NCBI RefSeq assembly: GCF_000425505.1
Contig: NZ_AUDO01000021.1
Coordinates: 1-56,326, forward strand
DNA: 56,326 nt
DNA from: Flavobacterium frigidarium DSM 17623
Lineage (GTDB): Bacteria > Bacteroidota > Bacteroidia > Flavobacteriales > Flavobacteriaceae
Direction: 5' to 3'
This document shows, piece by piece, positions 44,853-53,223 of the stretch. The first letter of the stretch is position 1. Each line of letters begins with the position of its first letter. The notes beneath the pieces are model-generated. The model made no database searches, had not been told where the DNA came from, and saw only the letters and a list, made by a program, of their open reading frames with translations. Made by a program: the position numbers and the translations under genes.

Positions 44853-44890
44853 ACAGCCTCGCTTTTTTAGTAAAAGCGAGGCTGTTTATT
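44853..44890. terminator. Bidirectional terminator between the EnvC-like and lacI-type genes
   Basis: A perfect 14-bp stem (ACAGCCTCGCTTTT/AAAAGCGAGGCTGT) with a 5-base loop is flanked by T-rich sequence to the right and A-rich sequence to the left. Confidence 0.88.
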
Positions 44891-45917
44891 TTTTAAGAGG
44901 ATTAAAGGAGGATTTTCTAATAATCAAGTTGGTTTTAATTTGGATGGTTTTATGATTAATTTCATCGGGACTGTTGATCTCGTCAATTAATGTTTTTATG
45001 GCTAATTCACCCACTCGGTTTCCTGGCTGATCGATCGTAGTTAAATTAGGCTTGATAATCGTTGAGAAAGCAGAGTTGCTAAACCCAGCTACGGCAATCT
45101 CTGCAGGAATTTTAATTTTGTTTTTTTTGATACTTTGAATTGCGCCTACTCCGGCCTCGTCAGTAATAGCGAATATGGCGTCAGGTCGGTCTTTTAAACC
45201 TAGCAAAATTGTCGTTAACTTTTTTCCCTCTTCGATCGATAAATCTTCTGAACTTAATATAATACTGTCATCAGTTGGAATACCATATTGTTTCAAAGCC
45301 CTTAAATAGCCCATGTATCGCTTTTCTGAAATTATAGAGCTTTCTGTTTCTTTAATAATTGCGATACGGCTTTTACCGGTTTGTATCAAGTGTTCAACGG
45401 CTTTAAAAGCAGCATCTTCATCATCGACGATAATTTGGGTACAAGGAACTTTGCTCGAAATCCTATCAAACAATATTAGCGGAAAGTTTTTCATACTCTC
45501 CAATATGGGCTCAATCTTAGTAGTTTTTTTTACTAATGACATTAATACACCATCTACTCCAAACTGTACCATTGTTTCTAATAATTCGGCTTGTTTTAAT
45601 TCATTATTAAATGATTCACAAATAATCACTTTGTATCCGCTAAGATCTGCACTGTAAATAATTCCTTTTAATAAAGTAGCGGTAAATTGATGTTCGATAT
45701 TAGGAATAATTACCCCTATAATATTTGTTTTATGAGACCTAAATCCTTTGGCAAAAAGATTGGGAACATACTTTACCTTGCTTGCATAATCTTTTACCCT
45801 TGTGGTTGTCTCAGCGCTTATATCAACATGTCCATTTAAAGCTCGAGAGACTGTAGAAATAGATAATCCTAAATCAACTGCCATTTTTTTTAAGGTAACT
45901 ATATTTTTTTTACGCAT
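44886..45917 (-). CDS. LacI-family transcriptional regulator of the glycosylglycerate locus
   Basis: This 343-residue regulator has an N-terminal helix-turn-helix (VTLKKMAVDLGLSISTVSRALNG, about 7-29; the hinge helix follows at about 50-60, with NLFAKGF) and a periplasmic-binding-protein-like sensor domain (about 62-340). It is transcribed away from the TonB receptor gene. The intergenic region holds a tandem CG-centred palindrome of LacI type, so it very likely controls the genes at 46078-52915 and perhaps itself. The inducer may be the imported glycoside or a released hexose. Confidence 0.9.
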   Translation of the reverse strand: MRKKNIVTLKKMAVDLGLSISTVSRALNGHVDISAETTTRVKDYASKVKYVPNLFAKGFRSHKTNIIGVIIPNIEHQFTATLLKGIIYSADLSGYKVIICESFNNELKQAELLETMVQFGVDGVLMSLVKKTTKIEPILESMKNFPLILFDRISSKVPCTQIIVDDEDAAFKAVEHLIQTGKSRIAIIKETESSIISEKRYMGYLRALKQYGIPTDDSIILSSEDLSIEEGKKLTTILLGLKDRPDAIFAITDEAGVGAIQSIKKNKIKIPAEIAVAGFSNSAFSTIIKPNLTTIDQPGNRVGELAIKTLIDEINSPDEINHKTIQIKTNLIIRKSSFNPLKK

Positions 45918-45959
45918 TTTTTATTGATTTCTGTATTATGGTATTAAAAAGTTCGTTTT

Positions 45960-45983
45960 GCAAACGTTTGCGAAAACGTTTGC
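45960..45983. promoter_or_regulatory. Tandem LacI-family operator
   Basis: GCAAACGTTTGC (45960-45971) is a perfect 12-bp palindrome, and GAAAACGTTTGC (45972-45983) is a near copy directly beside it, with centres 12 bp apart. CG-centred palindromes of this kind are the standard LacI/GalR-family site. It lies 43 bp from the regulator start and 95 bp from the receptor start. Confidence 0.85.
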
Positions 45984-46077
45984 GGTGATTTTGCTCTAAT
46001 TTAGTCATTTTAATGTTTGCGGCTGCTATAAATTAGCTGAACTAACAACCAAATTATTTAATTAAAATAACCAAGCT

Positions 46078-48669
46078 ATGAAAAATTATATTAAATTTTT
46101 TTTACTACTGATAGGAACTTGTTCTTATTCACAATCAGTTATTAAAGGAACTATTTATGATTCTAACAACAATCCGTTGCCTCTAGTAAATATTGCCATT
46201 TTAGGATCTAATGTGACTACCTCTACAGACATGGATGGTAATTACGTTATGAAATCAGATTTAACTGGAGAGCAAAAAATAAAAGTGGTTTACATTGGTT
46301 TCTTTCCGCAGACTAAAACAGTAAATTTTGGCGCTAATGTTACTTTAGACTTTATTTTAAAAGAGAGTATAGAGACCTTAGACGAGGTCGTATTAACGGC
46401 AACTTCGACTAAACGTTCTCAAAAAGAAACACCGCTGTCTATTACCTCTTTAAGTGCAAAGGATTTGACTAAATTAAATACAAGTAGTCAAGCGAATATT
46501 TTAAGAAGTATTCCCGGTATTACCACAGAGAATGGAGGAGGAGAAGTTGCTTCTAACGTGTTTGTAAGAGGTTTGCCCTCTGGAGGACAGTTTCAATTTA
46601 ATCCTTTACAAATTGACGGTATGCCTGTGCTGGCAACATTTGGCCTTAATTCATCTGCGCATGATGTTTATTTTAGAACAGACATCGGCATCAAAAGCTT
46701 AGAATTTGTACGTGGAGGATCTTCTGTATTATATGGAGTAGGTTCGGTTGCAGGTATTATTAATTATACTAGTGTAACAGGTTCGGAAACACCAAAAAAC
46801 ATACTAAAATTAGAGCTAGGTACAAATTCAAGATACAAAGCTGATTTCTTGACTAGTGGTCAATTAGGAGGGAAAGATTCTAAAATGTTTTATGCACTTA
46901 CAGGATTTTATAGATATGATGAAGGTCCTATAAAAACGGGATTGCCTACAGAAGGTTACCAATTAAGAGGTAACTTAAAGAAAGTTACAGAGAAAGGGTC
47001 AATTACATTTTCTGGACAATACATTGATGACCAAGTACAGTTTTTCTTGCCTTACCCATTAGATGGTGGAACAAGAAACCGTCCTACTGGAAACAATGGT
47101 GAGGAAATTCTAACATTACAAACAGCAAGTGCTGCAAACTTTTCATATAAAACACCAAACGGAATTTACACATCACCCATAAGAGATGGTGTAAGCACTA
47201 AGGGAGGTTACTTCATGACTAATTTTGTACATAATTTTAACGACGATCTTAAAATTGATGCTAAATTTAGAAAATCACAATACGAGCACCAATTTAATTT
47301 ATTCCTTGACGGATCAGGTGTAAGCGGAGCTAAGGCTGTAGAGACTCAACAAGAATATTTAGCAGCAAGAGGATTAACTACGGGTTCATTTACAAAATTA
47401 AATGGAACGGCATTGCCAGCTAACGCTAGATTATTCGAAAATAGAATTTTAGATAGAAATAGGCCTATAAGTGAATTAGTTGCAGATATTAAATTGAGCT
47501 ACGATACAGGAAACCATACCCTAACGGGAGGAACGTTTATGTCTCGATCAGAGGCAGGAGATTTTAATATCACTACAAGTTATTTAAGCGAGTACAGCAA
47601 CCGTCCAGGATTAGTAAATGTTTCAGGATACACTGTAAATGGTATTACTAATAGAGGTGCTGGATATACTAATAGAAATATTGCAAGTAATAAACTGGCG
47701 TTTTTCTTAGCTGATGAAATAAAATTAGATCGTTGGAATTTTGATATAGGTGTTCGTTATGAAAGAGCTTCTGGAGATATAGAAAATGAAAAAACGGCTT
47801 CATTCTTAGTTGATAATACAGGAATTGCAAAACTTGACAATGTAATATGGGGAACAGGTTCTTTTCAAACAGGACATGTAACAGCAGACGATTTTGCAGT
47901 AGCGCTAGCAGCACTTTACAAAGTAAATGATAACGCAAGTGTATACGGAAACTTTTCTAGAGGGTATTTTTTTCCAGAATTAAGAAGTGTAAAATTTGAC
48001 GCATTAGACAATCCATCGTCGTATAGTTCAGAAAAAATTGTTCAAGGAGAAGCAGGGTTAAAATATGGTAAAGGTACGTTCTCAGGAACATTAGCTGGTT
48101 TCTTCTTAAACTTATCTGATAGAAGATCTATAGAGTTCATCAATGACCCTAATAGTGTAGGCTTAATCGAAAAAGTAGACAAACAAAGTACAAAGTCATA
48201 CGGACTTGAAAGTACATGGAACTGGAGATTTACTGAAGGTTTTGCTTTCAATGGTACATTTACTTATCAAAAACATGAAGTAACTAAATCTGAAAAAACA
48301 CCTGCAATTGTAGGGAACAAATTAGTAAGACAGCCAAACATGATGACAAAATTAGGTTTGTCCTATGATAAATCAAACTTTGATGCTAATGTAGATTATA
48401 GCTACTCTGGAGATAAATATGCTAACGAAGCAAATACAATTAAATTAGAAGGTTTTGGCATCGTAGATTTAAACTTAGGGTACACATTTAACATTGGTAA
48501 AGCTGATGAAACATTACGTCTAGGATTACAAAGTTTTAACCTACTTAATTCAGATGGAATTACAGAAGGATCTCCAAGGGTGGGTAACAACCAAACAGAG
48601 GAAGAATTTTTTGTAGGAAGACCAATTATTCCTAGAACAGCATTAGTGAATCTTACTTTCAATTTTTAA
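46078..48669 (+). CDS. TonB-dependent outer membrane receptor
   Basis: This 863-residue receptor has a signal peptide (about 1-18, ending SYSQ), a CarboxypepD-regulatory-like domain (about 20-100, VIKGTIYDSNNNPLPLVNIAIL), a plug domain (about 118-235, with ILRSIPGITTENGGGEVASNVFVRG) and a 22-strand barrel ending in the C-terminal LVNLTFNF. There is no SusD partner, so it is a single-component importer. Its neighbours (glycosidase, symporter, glycerate kinase) suggest that it imports a glycosylglycerate or a related small glycoside. It is the first gene after the LacI operator. Confidence 0.9.
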   Translation: MKNYIKFFLLLIGTCSYSQSVIKGTIYDSNNNPLPLVNIAILGSNVTTSTDMDGNYVMKSDLTGEQKIKVVYIGFFPQTKTVNFGANVTLDFILKESIETLDEVVLTATSTKRSQKETPLSITSLSAKDLTKLNTSSQANILRSIPGITTENGGGEVASNVFVRGLPSGGQFQFNPLQIDGMPVLATFGLNSSAHDVYFRTDIGIKSLEFVRGGSSVLYGVGSVAGIINYTSVTGSETPKNILKLELGTNSRYKADFLTSGQLGGKDSKMFYALTGFYRYDEGPIKTGLPTEGYQLRGNLKKVTEKGSITFSGQYIDDQVQFFLPYPLDGGTRNRPTGNNGEEILTLQTASAANFSYKTPNGIYTSPIRDGVSTKGGYFMTNFVHNFNDDLKIDAKFRKSQYEHQFNLFLDGSGVSGAKAVETQQEYLAARGLTTGSFTKLNGTALPANARLFENRILDRNRPISELVADIKLSYDTGNHTLTGGTFMSRSEAGDFNITTSYLSEYSNRPGLVNVSGYTVNGITNRGAGYTNRNIASNKLAFFLADEIKLDRWNFDIGVRYERASGDIENEKTASFLVDNTGIAKLDNVIWGTGSFQTGHVTADDFAVALAALYKVNDNASVYGNFSRGYFFPELRSVKFDALDNPSSYSSEKIVQGEAGLKYGKGTFSGTLAGFFLNLSDRRSIEFINDPNSVGLIEKVDKQSTKSYGLESTWNWRFTEGFAFNGTFTYQKHEVTKSEKTPAIVGNKLVRQPNMMTKLGLSYDKSNFDANVDYSYSGDKYANEANTIKLEGFGIVDLNLGYTFNIGKADETLRLGLQSFNLLNSDGITEGSPRVGNNQTEEEFFVGRPIIPRTALVNLTFNF

Positions 48670-48733
48670 TAATAAAAAATTGAGGAGAGGTTGGTTCTAA
48701 AATAAACAAAATTTTAAAATTAAATAGCATAGC

Positions 48734-50044
48734 ATGAAAAAAGACATGATCGCGGAGGCTCAAAATATATTAAATGACAACTTTCAAGAAATAGGCTACT
48801 CGATACCCAGTAAAGGTCTATATCCTTTTCAATGGAAATGGGATTCAGGATTTATTGCCATAGGTTTTGCACACTATGACATGGAAAAGGCTAAGAAGGA
48901 AATGAAAACATTGTTGAATTCACAGTGGAAAAATGGTTTTATACCGCATATCGTTTTTCATATTGAGACAGACAGTTATTTTCCAGGACGTGATTTCCAT
49001 TTGTCAAAATTGCATCCGGAGTCAAATTTAGACTATCCATCAACGGGAATGACGCAGCCACCTGTCTTGGGTTTTACATTAGAAAAAATGTATGAAATTG
49101 CAACAGATAAAGACGATGTTCTCACTTTTGTTAAAGATAATATTGATCAGGTATATTTTAATCATCAATACTTTTACAGTAAAAGAGACCCACAAAATGA
49201 AGGTTTAGTTTATATTTATCACAACTGGGAATCAGGAACAGATAATTCTCCTATTTGGGACGATATTTGGAAAACGATGAATCCGCCACAATATACTTTT
49301 GAACGAAGAGATACTACACATGTCAACTCTGCTCAAAGACCTACAAATAGAGAGTATGATCATTATTTACATATTATCGAATTAGCAAAAGAGCATAACT
49401 ATGACGATGCTAAAATTGCAGCTCTATCCCCATTCTTAGTACAAGATCCATTGTTTAATGCGATGTTGATAAAGTCTAATGATGCCATGATTAACCTGTA
49501 TAAGTTGATAGGTGGTAATCAAGAAAAAGTGGCACAATTAGAGCAATGGCAAACAAAGAGTAAAGCATCGTTTAATGCTAAGTTATTTGACAAAGAATTA
49601 GGTGCTTACATTCATTACGATTTAAGAAACGAAAAGCCCATCAGATTTGTAAGCTCTTCTTCTTTCTCGCCTTTGTTTGCAGGGATTCCTTCTACAGAAC
49701 AAGCTGCAATTATTATCAATACGATGATGACAAAATTTGGAGGAGAGGACATGTATTTATGTGCATCATTTGACCCTACAAGTGATCGCTTTAATCCAGA
49801 GAAGTATTGGAGAGGTCCCGTTTGGATTAATCTAAACTGGTTATTATACTATGGTTTAAAAGATTACGGGTATAATACGATTGCTGCAAGGGTAAAATCT
49901 GATAGTATCGAGATACTTAGTAAAGCAGGTTTCTATGAATACTTTGATGCTAGAAAGTCAGAATACACTGCAGATGCAAAAGGATATGGTGGAGGAAACT
50001 TTTCATGGAGTGCTGCTTTATTTCTAGACATGCTAGAAAATTAA
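48734..50044 (+). CDS. GH63-like glycosidase, probable mannosylglycerate/glucosylglycerate hydrolase
   Basis: This 436-residue protein lacks a signal peptide and is predicted cytoplasmic. It has an (alpha/alpha)6-barrel pattern: FQWKWDSGF (32-40), HNWESGTDNSP (163-173), YWRGPVWINLNWLLYYGL (358-375) and FYEYFDA (400-406). The candidate catalytic acids are D170 in WESGTDNSP and E402 in YEYFD, matching the placement in bacterial mannosylglycerate and glucosylglycerate hydrolases of GH63. Those enzymes are also about 440 residues long, far shorter than eukaryotic glucosidase I. Trehalase or another GH63 activity is possible, but the glycerate kinase in the same locus favours a glycosylglycerate. 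Confidence 0.78.
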   Translation: MKKDMIAEAQNILNDNFQEIGYSIPSKGLYPFQWKWDSGFIAIGFAHYDMEKAKKEMKTLLNSQWKNGFIPHIVFHIETDSYFPGRDFHLSKLHPESNLDYPSTGMTQPPVLGFTLEKMYEIATDKDDVLTFVKDNIDQVYFNHQYFYSKRDPQNEGLVYIYHNWESGTDNSPIWDDIWKTMNPPQYTFERRDTTHVNSAQRPTNREYDHYLHIIELAKEHNYDDAKIAALSPFLVQDPLFNAMLIKSNDAMINLYKLIGGNQEKVAQLEQWQTKSKASFNAKLFDKELGAYIHYDLRNEKPIRFVSSSSFSPLFAGIPSTEQAAIIINTMMTKFGGEDMYLCASFDPTSDRFNPEKYWRGPVWINLNWLLYYGLKDYGYNTIAARVKSDSIEILSKAGFYEYFDARKSEYTADAKGYGGGNFSWSAALFLDMLEN

Positions 50045-50062
50045 CCTTAAAATTAAAGCTTT

Positions 50063-51682
50063 ATGAACTGGATTGATTACGTCGTAGTCATTGTTTATTT
50101 AATTGCTTTCCTAGGATTAGGAATGTTCTTTAAAGAAAATAAAGACGGAAAAGATTACTTTTTAGGAGGTAAAGATATGGGATGGTTTCCACTTAGTTTA
50201 TCGGCTATGGCAACGCAGCTCTCTGCAATAAGTTTTATTTCTGCCCCCGCCTTTGTGGGTTTAGCACAAGGTGGCGGAATGAAATGGCTAACATTTGAGC
50301 TTGCTGTACCACTGGCAATGATTGGAATTATCTTAATAATTGTACCTCCACTGTATCGTGCTAATATTGTGAGTATTTATGAATTTGTCGAAAGACGCTT
50401 CTCTTCATCCACACGAATTATTTTAAGTTTTGTATTCCAAATTAGTCGCTCGTTGTCAACAGGTGTTGGAGTATACACCATAGCAATTATTTTGCAGTCA
50501 GTATTGAATATTAGTTTTCATTGGACCATTCTTTTAATTACAATAATTACAATCGTTTACTCTTACATGGGCGGTATGAAAGCTGTCGTATGGGGAGATG
50601 CTATACAGATGGTCATCTTATTTGGAGGTTTGCTAATTTGTATTTATTACGGTTGGGATTTACTACAAGCAAATCCAGATTTTACAGGATTTGACAGTGA
50701 ACGTTTACAAGTTATTGACATTCCTAACCTTGGTTTTGATGGTGGTACATACGGGTTATTGCCCATGGTTTTAGGCGGTTTATTTTTATACTTATCCTAT
50801 TATGGAACAGATCAAACTCAGGCGCAACGATTAATATCTGCAAAGGATGAAAGATCTGCAAAGAAAATATTAGTTACAAATGGATTGTTGCGATTTCCAG
50901 TAGTTTTAACATATTGTATCATGGGGTTAATTATTGGTGCATTAGTGCATTTAACACCTGATTTTATGAGCGATATTGTTTTACTTACACAAAAAAATTA
51001 TCCGGATGAATTTTTAAAAAGCGGCTTTAAGCCAGATTTAATGTTGCCGGTTTTTATCATTAAGTATTTACCTCATGGTTTAATGGGGATATTAATTGTA
51101 GGTATTTTATCTGCAGCAATGTCTTCGGTTAGTGCAACCATTCATTCGCTTGGAGCGGTAACAGTAGAAGATTTATTTAATAGAGGTAAAGTAAAGTTAA
51201 GCCAGATTAATTACATGAAATATTCTAAAATTTCAATTGTATTTTGGGGTGTGGTATGTATTGCTTCGGCCTATTTATTCGGCGGAACTGGTGGTACTGT
51301 AATTGAATTAATCAATGTGATTTCATCTCAGTTCTACGGTCCCATACTCGCAACTTTCATTATTGCGATTTTAGTTAAAAGAGTCAATCATGTAGGGATG
51401 AACGTGGGGATAATAGGTGGAGTTGTGATCAATATTACCATTAAATACTTTTTTAATGATATATTTTGGATCTGGTTCAATCTAACTGGATTTGTTATCA
51501 CCTTTGCCCTAGCGTTAATTTTTAGTGCTTTGTATAAAACAAAAACTAAAGAAAACTTGAATATCGAATTCAAAGTAAAAAGGGAAGATGTTTTTTCAAA
51601 GGATGTTATAATATTAGTATTGTTTTTCTTAGTGATTTTGGGAATTAGTTTTAGTCTACCATCACTACTAGCTATGATATAA
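50063..51682 (+). CDS. Sodium:solute symporter (SSS family)
   Basis: This 539-residue inner membrane transporter has about fourteen helices. Family patterns include YFLGGKDMGWFPLSLSAMATQLSAISFISAPAF (about 33-65), the YSYMGGMKAVVWGDAIQM segment and LSYYGTDQTQAQRL. It starts 18 bp after the glycosidase gene. Its place suggests sodium-driven uptake of the glycoside (or of the hexose) from the periplasm; the GGxDxxxxxxxxSxxATQLSA pattern is shared with sugar carriers. Confidence 0.9.
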   Translation: MNWIDYVVVIVYLIAFLGLGMFFKENKDGKDYFLGGKDMGWFPLSLSAMATQLSAISFISAPAFVGLAQGGGMKWLTFELAVPLAMIGIILIIVPPLYRANIVSIYEFVERRFSSSTRIILSFVFQISRSLSTGVGVYTIAIILQSVLNISFHWTILLITIITIVYSYMGGMKAVVWGDAIQMVILFGGLLICIYYGWDLLQANPDFTGFDSERLQVIDIPNLGFDGGTYGLLPMVLGGLFLYLSYYGTDQTQAQRLISAKDERSAKKILVTNGLLRFPVVLTYCIMGLIIGALVHLTPDFMSDIVLLTQKNYPDEFLKSGFKPDLMLPVFIIKYLPHGLMGILIVGILSAAMSSVSATIHSLGAVTVEDLFNRGKVKLSQINYMKYSKISIVFWGVVCIASAYLFGGTGGTVIELINVISSQFYGPILATFIIAILVKRVNHVGMNVGIIGGVVINITIKYFFNDIFWIWFNLTGFVITFALALIFSALYKTKTKENLNIEFKVKREDVFSKDVIILVLFFLVILGISFSLPSLLAMI

Positions 51683-51709
51683 TAGATTGGTTATTTATTG
51701 TTATGGCAT

Positions 51710-51743
51710 GCAGCACAATGTTTTAAAATATTGTGCTGCTTTT
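51710..51743 (+). terminator. Hairpin with T run between the symporter and glycerate kinase genes
   Basis: A perfect 10-bp stem (GCAGCACAAT/ATTGTGCTGC) with a 10-base loop is followed by four T. It lies between two genes of the same putative pathway, so it may be a partial terminator. Confidence 0.7.
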
Positions 51744-51787
51744 CATTAAAGTCGTATTAGGTAAAACTATTTTAAAGAATAAAAGAT

Positions 51788-52915
51788 ATGAAAGTAATAA
51801 TTGCTCCAGATAAGTTTAAAGGTTCTTTATCTGCAATGGAAGTGTGCAAAGCAATCAATCGCGGACTAAAAAATTGGGACCCAGCTATAGAAACAATTTT
51901 ACATCCTCTTGCAGATGGAGGTGAAGGCACCTTAGCTATTTTGCAAAACTATTTTGAACTGGCTAAAATTGAAGTGGTTGTAAAAAACCCCTTATTTAAG
52001 GACATTACTGCCTCATACCTGGTTTCTAAAGACACCGCTTTTATCGAAATGTCTCATGCTTCGGGTTTGCAGTTATTACAAATTGAGGAACGTGACTGCA
52101 TGCATACGACAACTATTGGCACAGGTCAACTCATTGCAGATGCTATAAAAAAAGGATATAAAAAAATAGTGTTATTTATTGGTGGAAGCGCAACAAACGA
52201 TGGTGGAATAGGAATGGCTGCTGCATTAGGCTATGATTTTTTTGATTCAAAGGGAGTTGTCTTATCCCCAGTGGGTGAATCGTTGATAGCAATTGATCGT
52301 ATTGATAGTTCGAATCGAAAATTAGAGTTAAATGATATCGAATTTACGGTTGTTTGCGATGTAAAAAACCCATTATACGGACCTAATGGAGCTGCATATA
52401 TTTATGGTGCCCAAAAAGGAGCTTCGGCTGAGTCTATTGCACTATTAGATATGGGCTTACAGAATTTTAGTAAGCAGGTACAAATTCACTTAAAAATAGA
52501 TGTAGCTACGATTTTGGGAGGTGGAGCAGCAGGAGGACTAGGTGCCGGTGCAGTTTGCTTCTTAAATGCTAAGATAAAATCGGGGATTGACTTTATCATG
52601 GAGCAAACTAATTTTGAAGTTGCAATAACAGGAAAAGATAATTTGATCATAACAGGTGAAGGATCCTTAGACAAACAAACAGTAGAAGGAAAAGTAATTA
52701 AGGGTATTAGTGACCGAGCACACAAAAATAAAATTCCGTTTGTAATTATAGCAGGAATTATAAAAGATCAAGAACTCATTAAAGAAAAGTTGCAGCCGCA
52801 TTCAATGCATGCTATCATGGATGTGGCTGTATCTACTACTGATGCTATGAGTAATGCAGCAAAACACATTGAATTTATTGCGCAGCAGTTGATCAAGGAC
52901 TACTTTAAAAAGTGA
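51788..52915 (+). CDS. Glycerate kinase (GlxK/GarK type, glycerate 2-kinase)
   Basis: This 375-residue enzyme matches the GlxK/GarK class. It has IAPDKFKGSLSAMEV (4-18), HPLADGGEGTL (about 39-49), the GGSATNDGGIGMAAALG segment (about 137-153) and a glycine-rich loop GGGAAGGLGAGAVCFL (about 243-258). It phosphorylates D-glycerate to 2-phosphoglycerate, which enters glycolysis at enolase. This would consume the glycerate released by the GH63-like enzyme two genes upstream. The gap 52916-53223 that follows shows no feature I can name. Confidence 0.93.
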   Translation: MKVIIAPDKFKGSLSAMEVCKAINRGLKNWDPAIETILHPLADGGEGTLAILQNYFELAKIEVVVKNPLFKDITASYLVSKDTAFIEMSHASGLQLLQIEERDCMHTTTIGTGQLIADAIKKGYKKIVLFIGGSATNDGGIGMAAALGYDFFDSKGVVLSPVGESLIAIDRIDSSNRKLELNDIEFTVVCDVKNPLYGPNGAAYIYGAQKGASAESIALLDMGLQNFSKQVQIHLKIDVATILGGGAAGGLGAGAVCFLNAKIKSGIDFIMEQTNFEVAITGKDNLIITGEGSLDKQTVEGKVIKGISDRAHKNKIPFVIIAGIIKDQELIKEKLQPHSMHAIMDVAVSTTDAMSNAAKHIEFIAQQLIKDYFKK

Positions 52916-53223
52916 TGTTAGTTCCCTTTTAATTCGAGCAAAAATCTAGTGGAAGTAATTTCCAAAAATAAAAGTGATTACAGCACATTATAGAATAGAG
53001 ATAATGTTTATTAAAAGAATATAATTTTATTATATTCAAAAATTCTCTAATAAGGGCAGAATATTTTTCCTACGTGAGCTTTAGTACCTACAATCCTGCA
53101 AAAACGCAGTAGAATATATTTTTCTCATTTAAAAAGGGATAACTATTTAATATTTAAGGCTATATTCGCAAGATGATTTATAATTATTTAGGAATGGCAG
53201 TTCCTATATGTTAAAAGCCTTGA

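Noticed and set aside
46078..48669. SusC-type polysaccharide utilisation receptor
   Set aside because: No SusD gene follows, and the length (863 residues) is below that of typical SusC proteins (about 1000).
48734..50044. Trehalase assignment for the GH63-like protein
   Set aside because: The protein lacks a signal peptide and I do not see the trehalase signatures. The neighbouring glycerate kinase fits a glycosylglycerate better.
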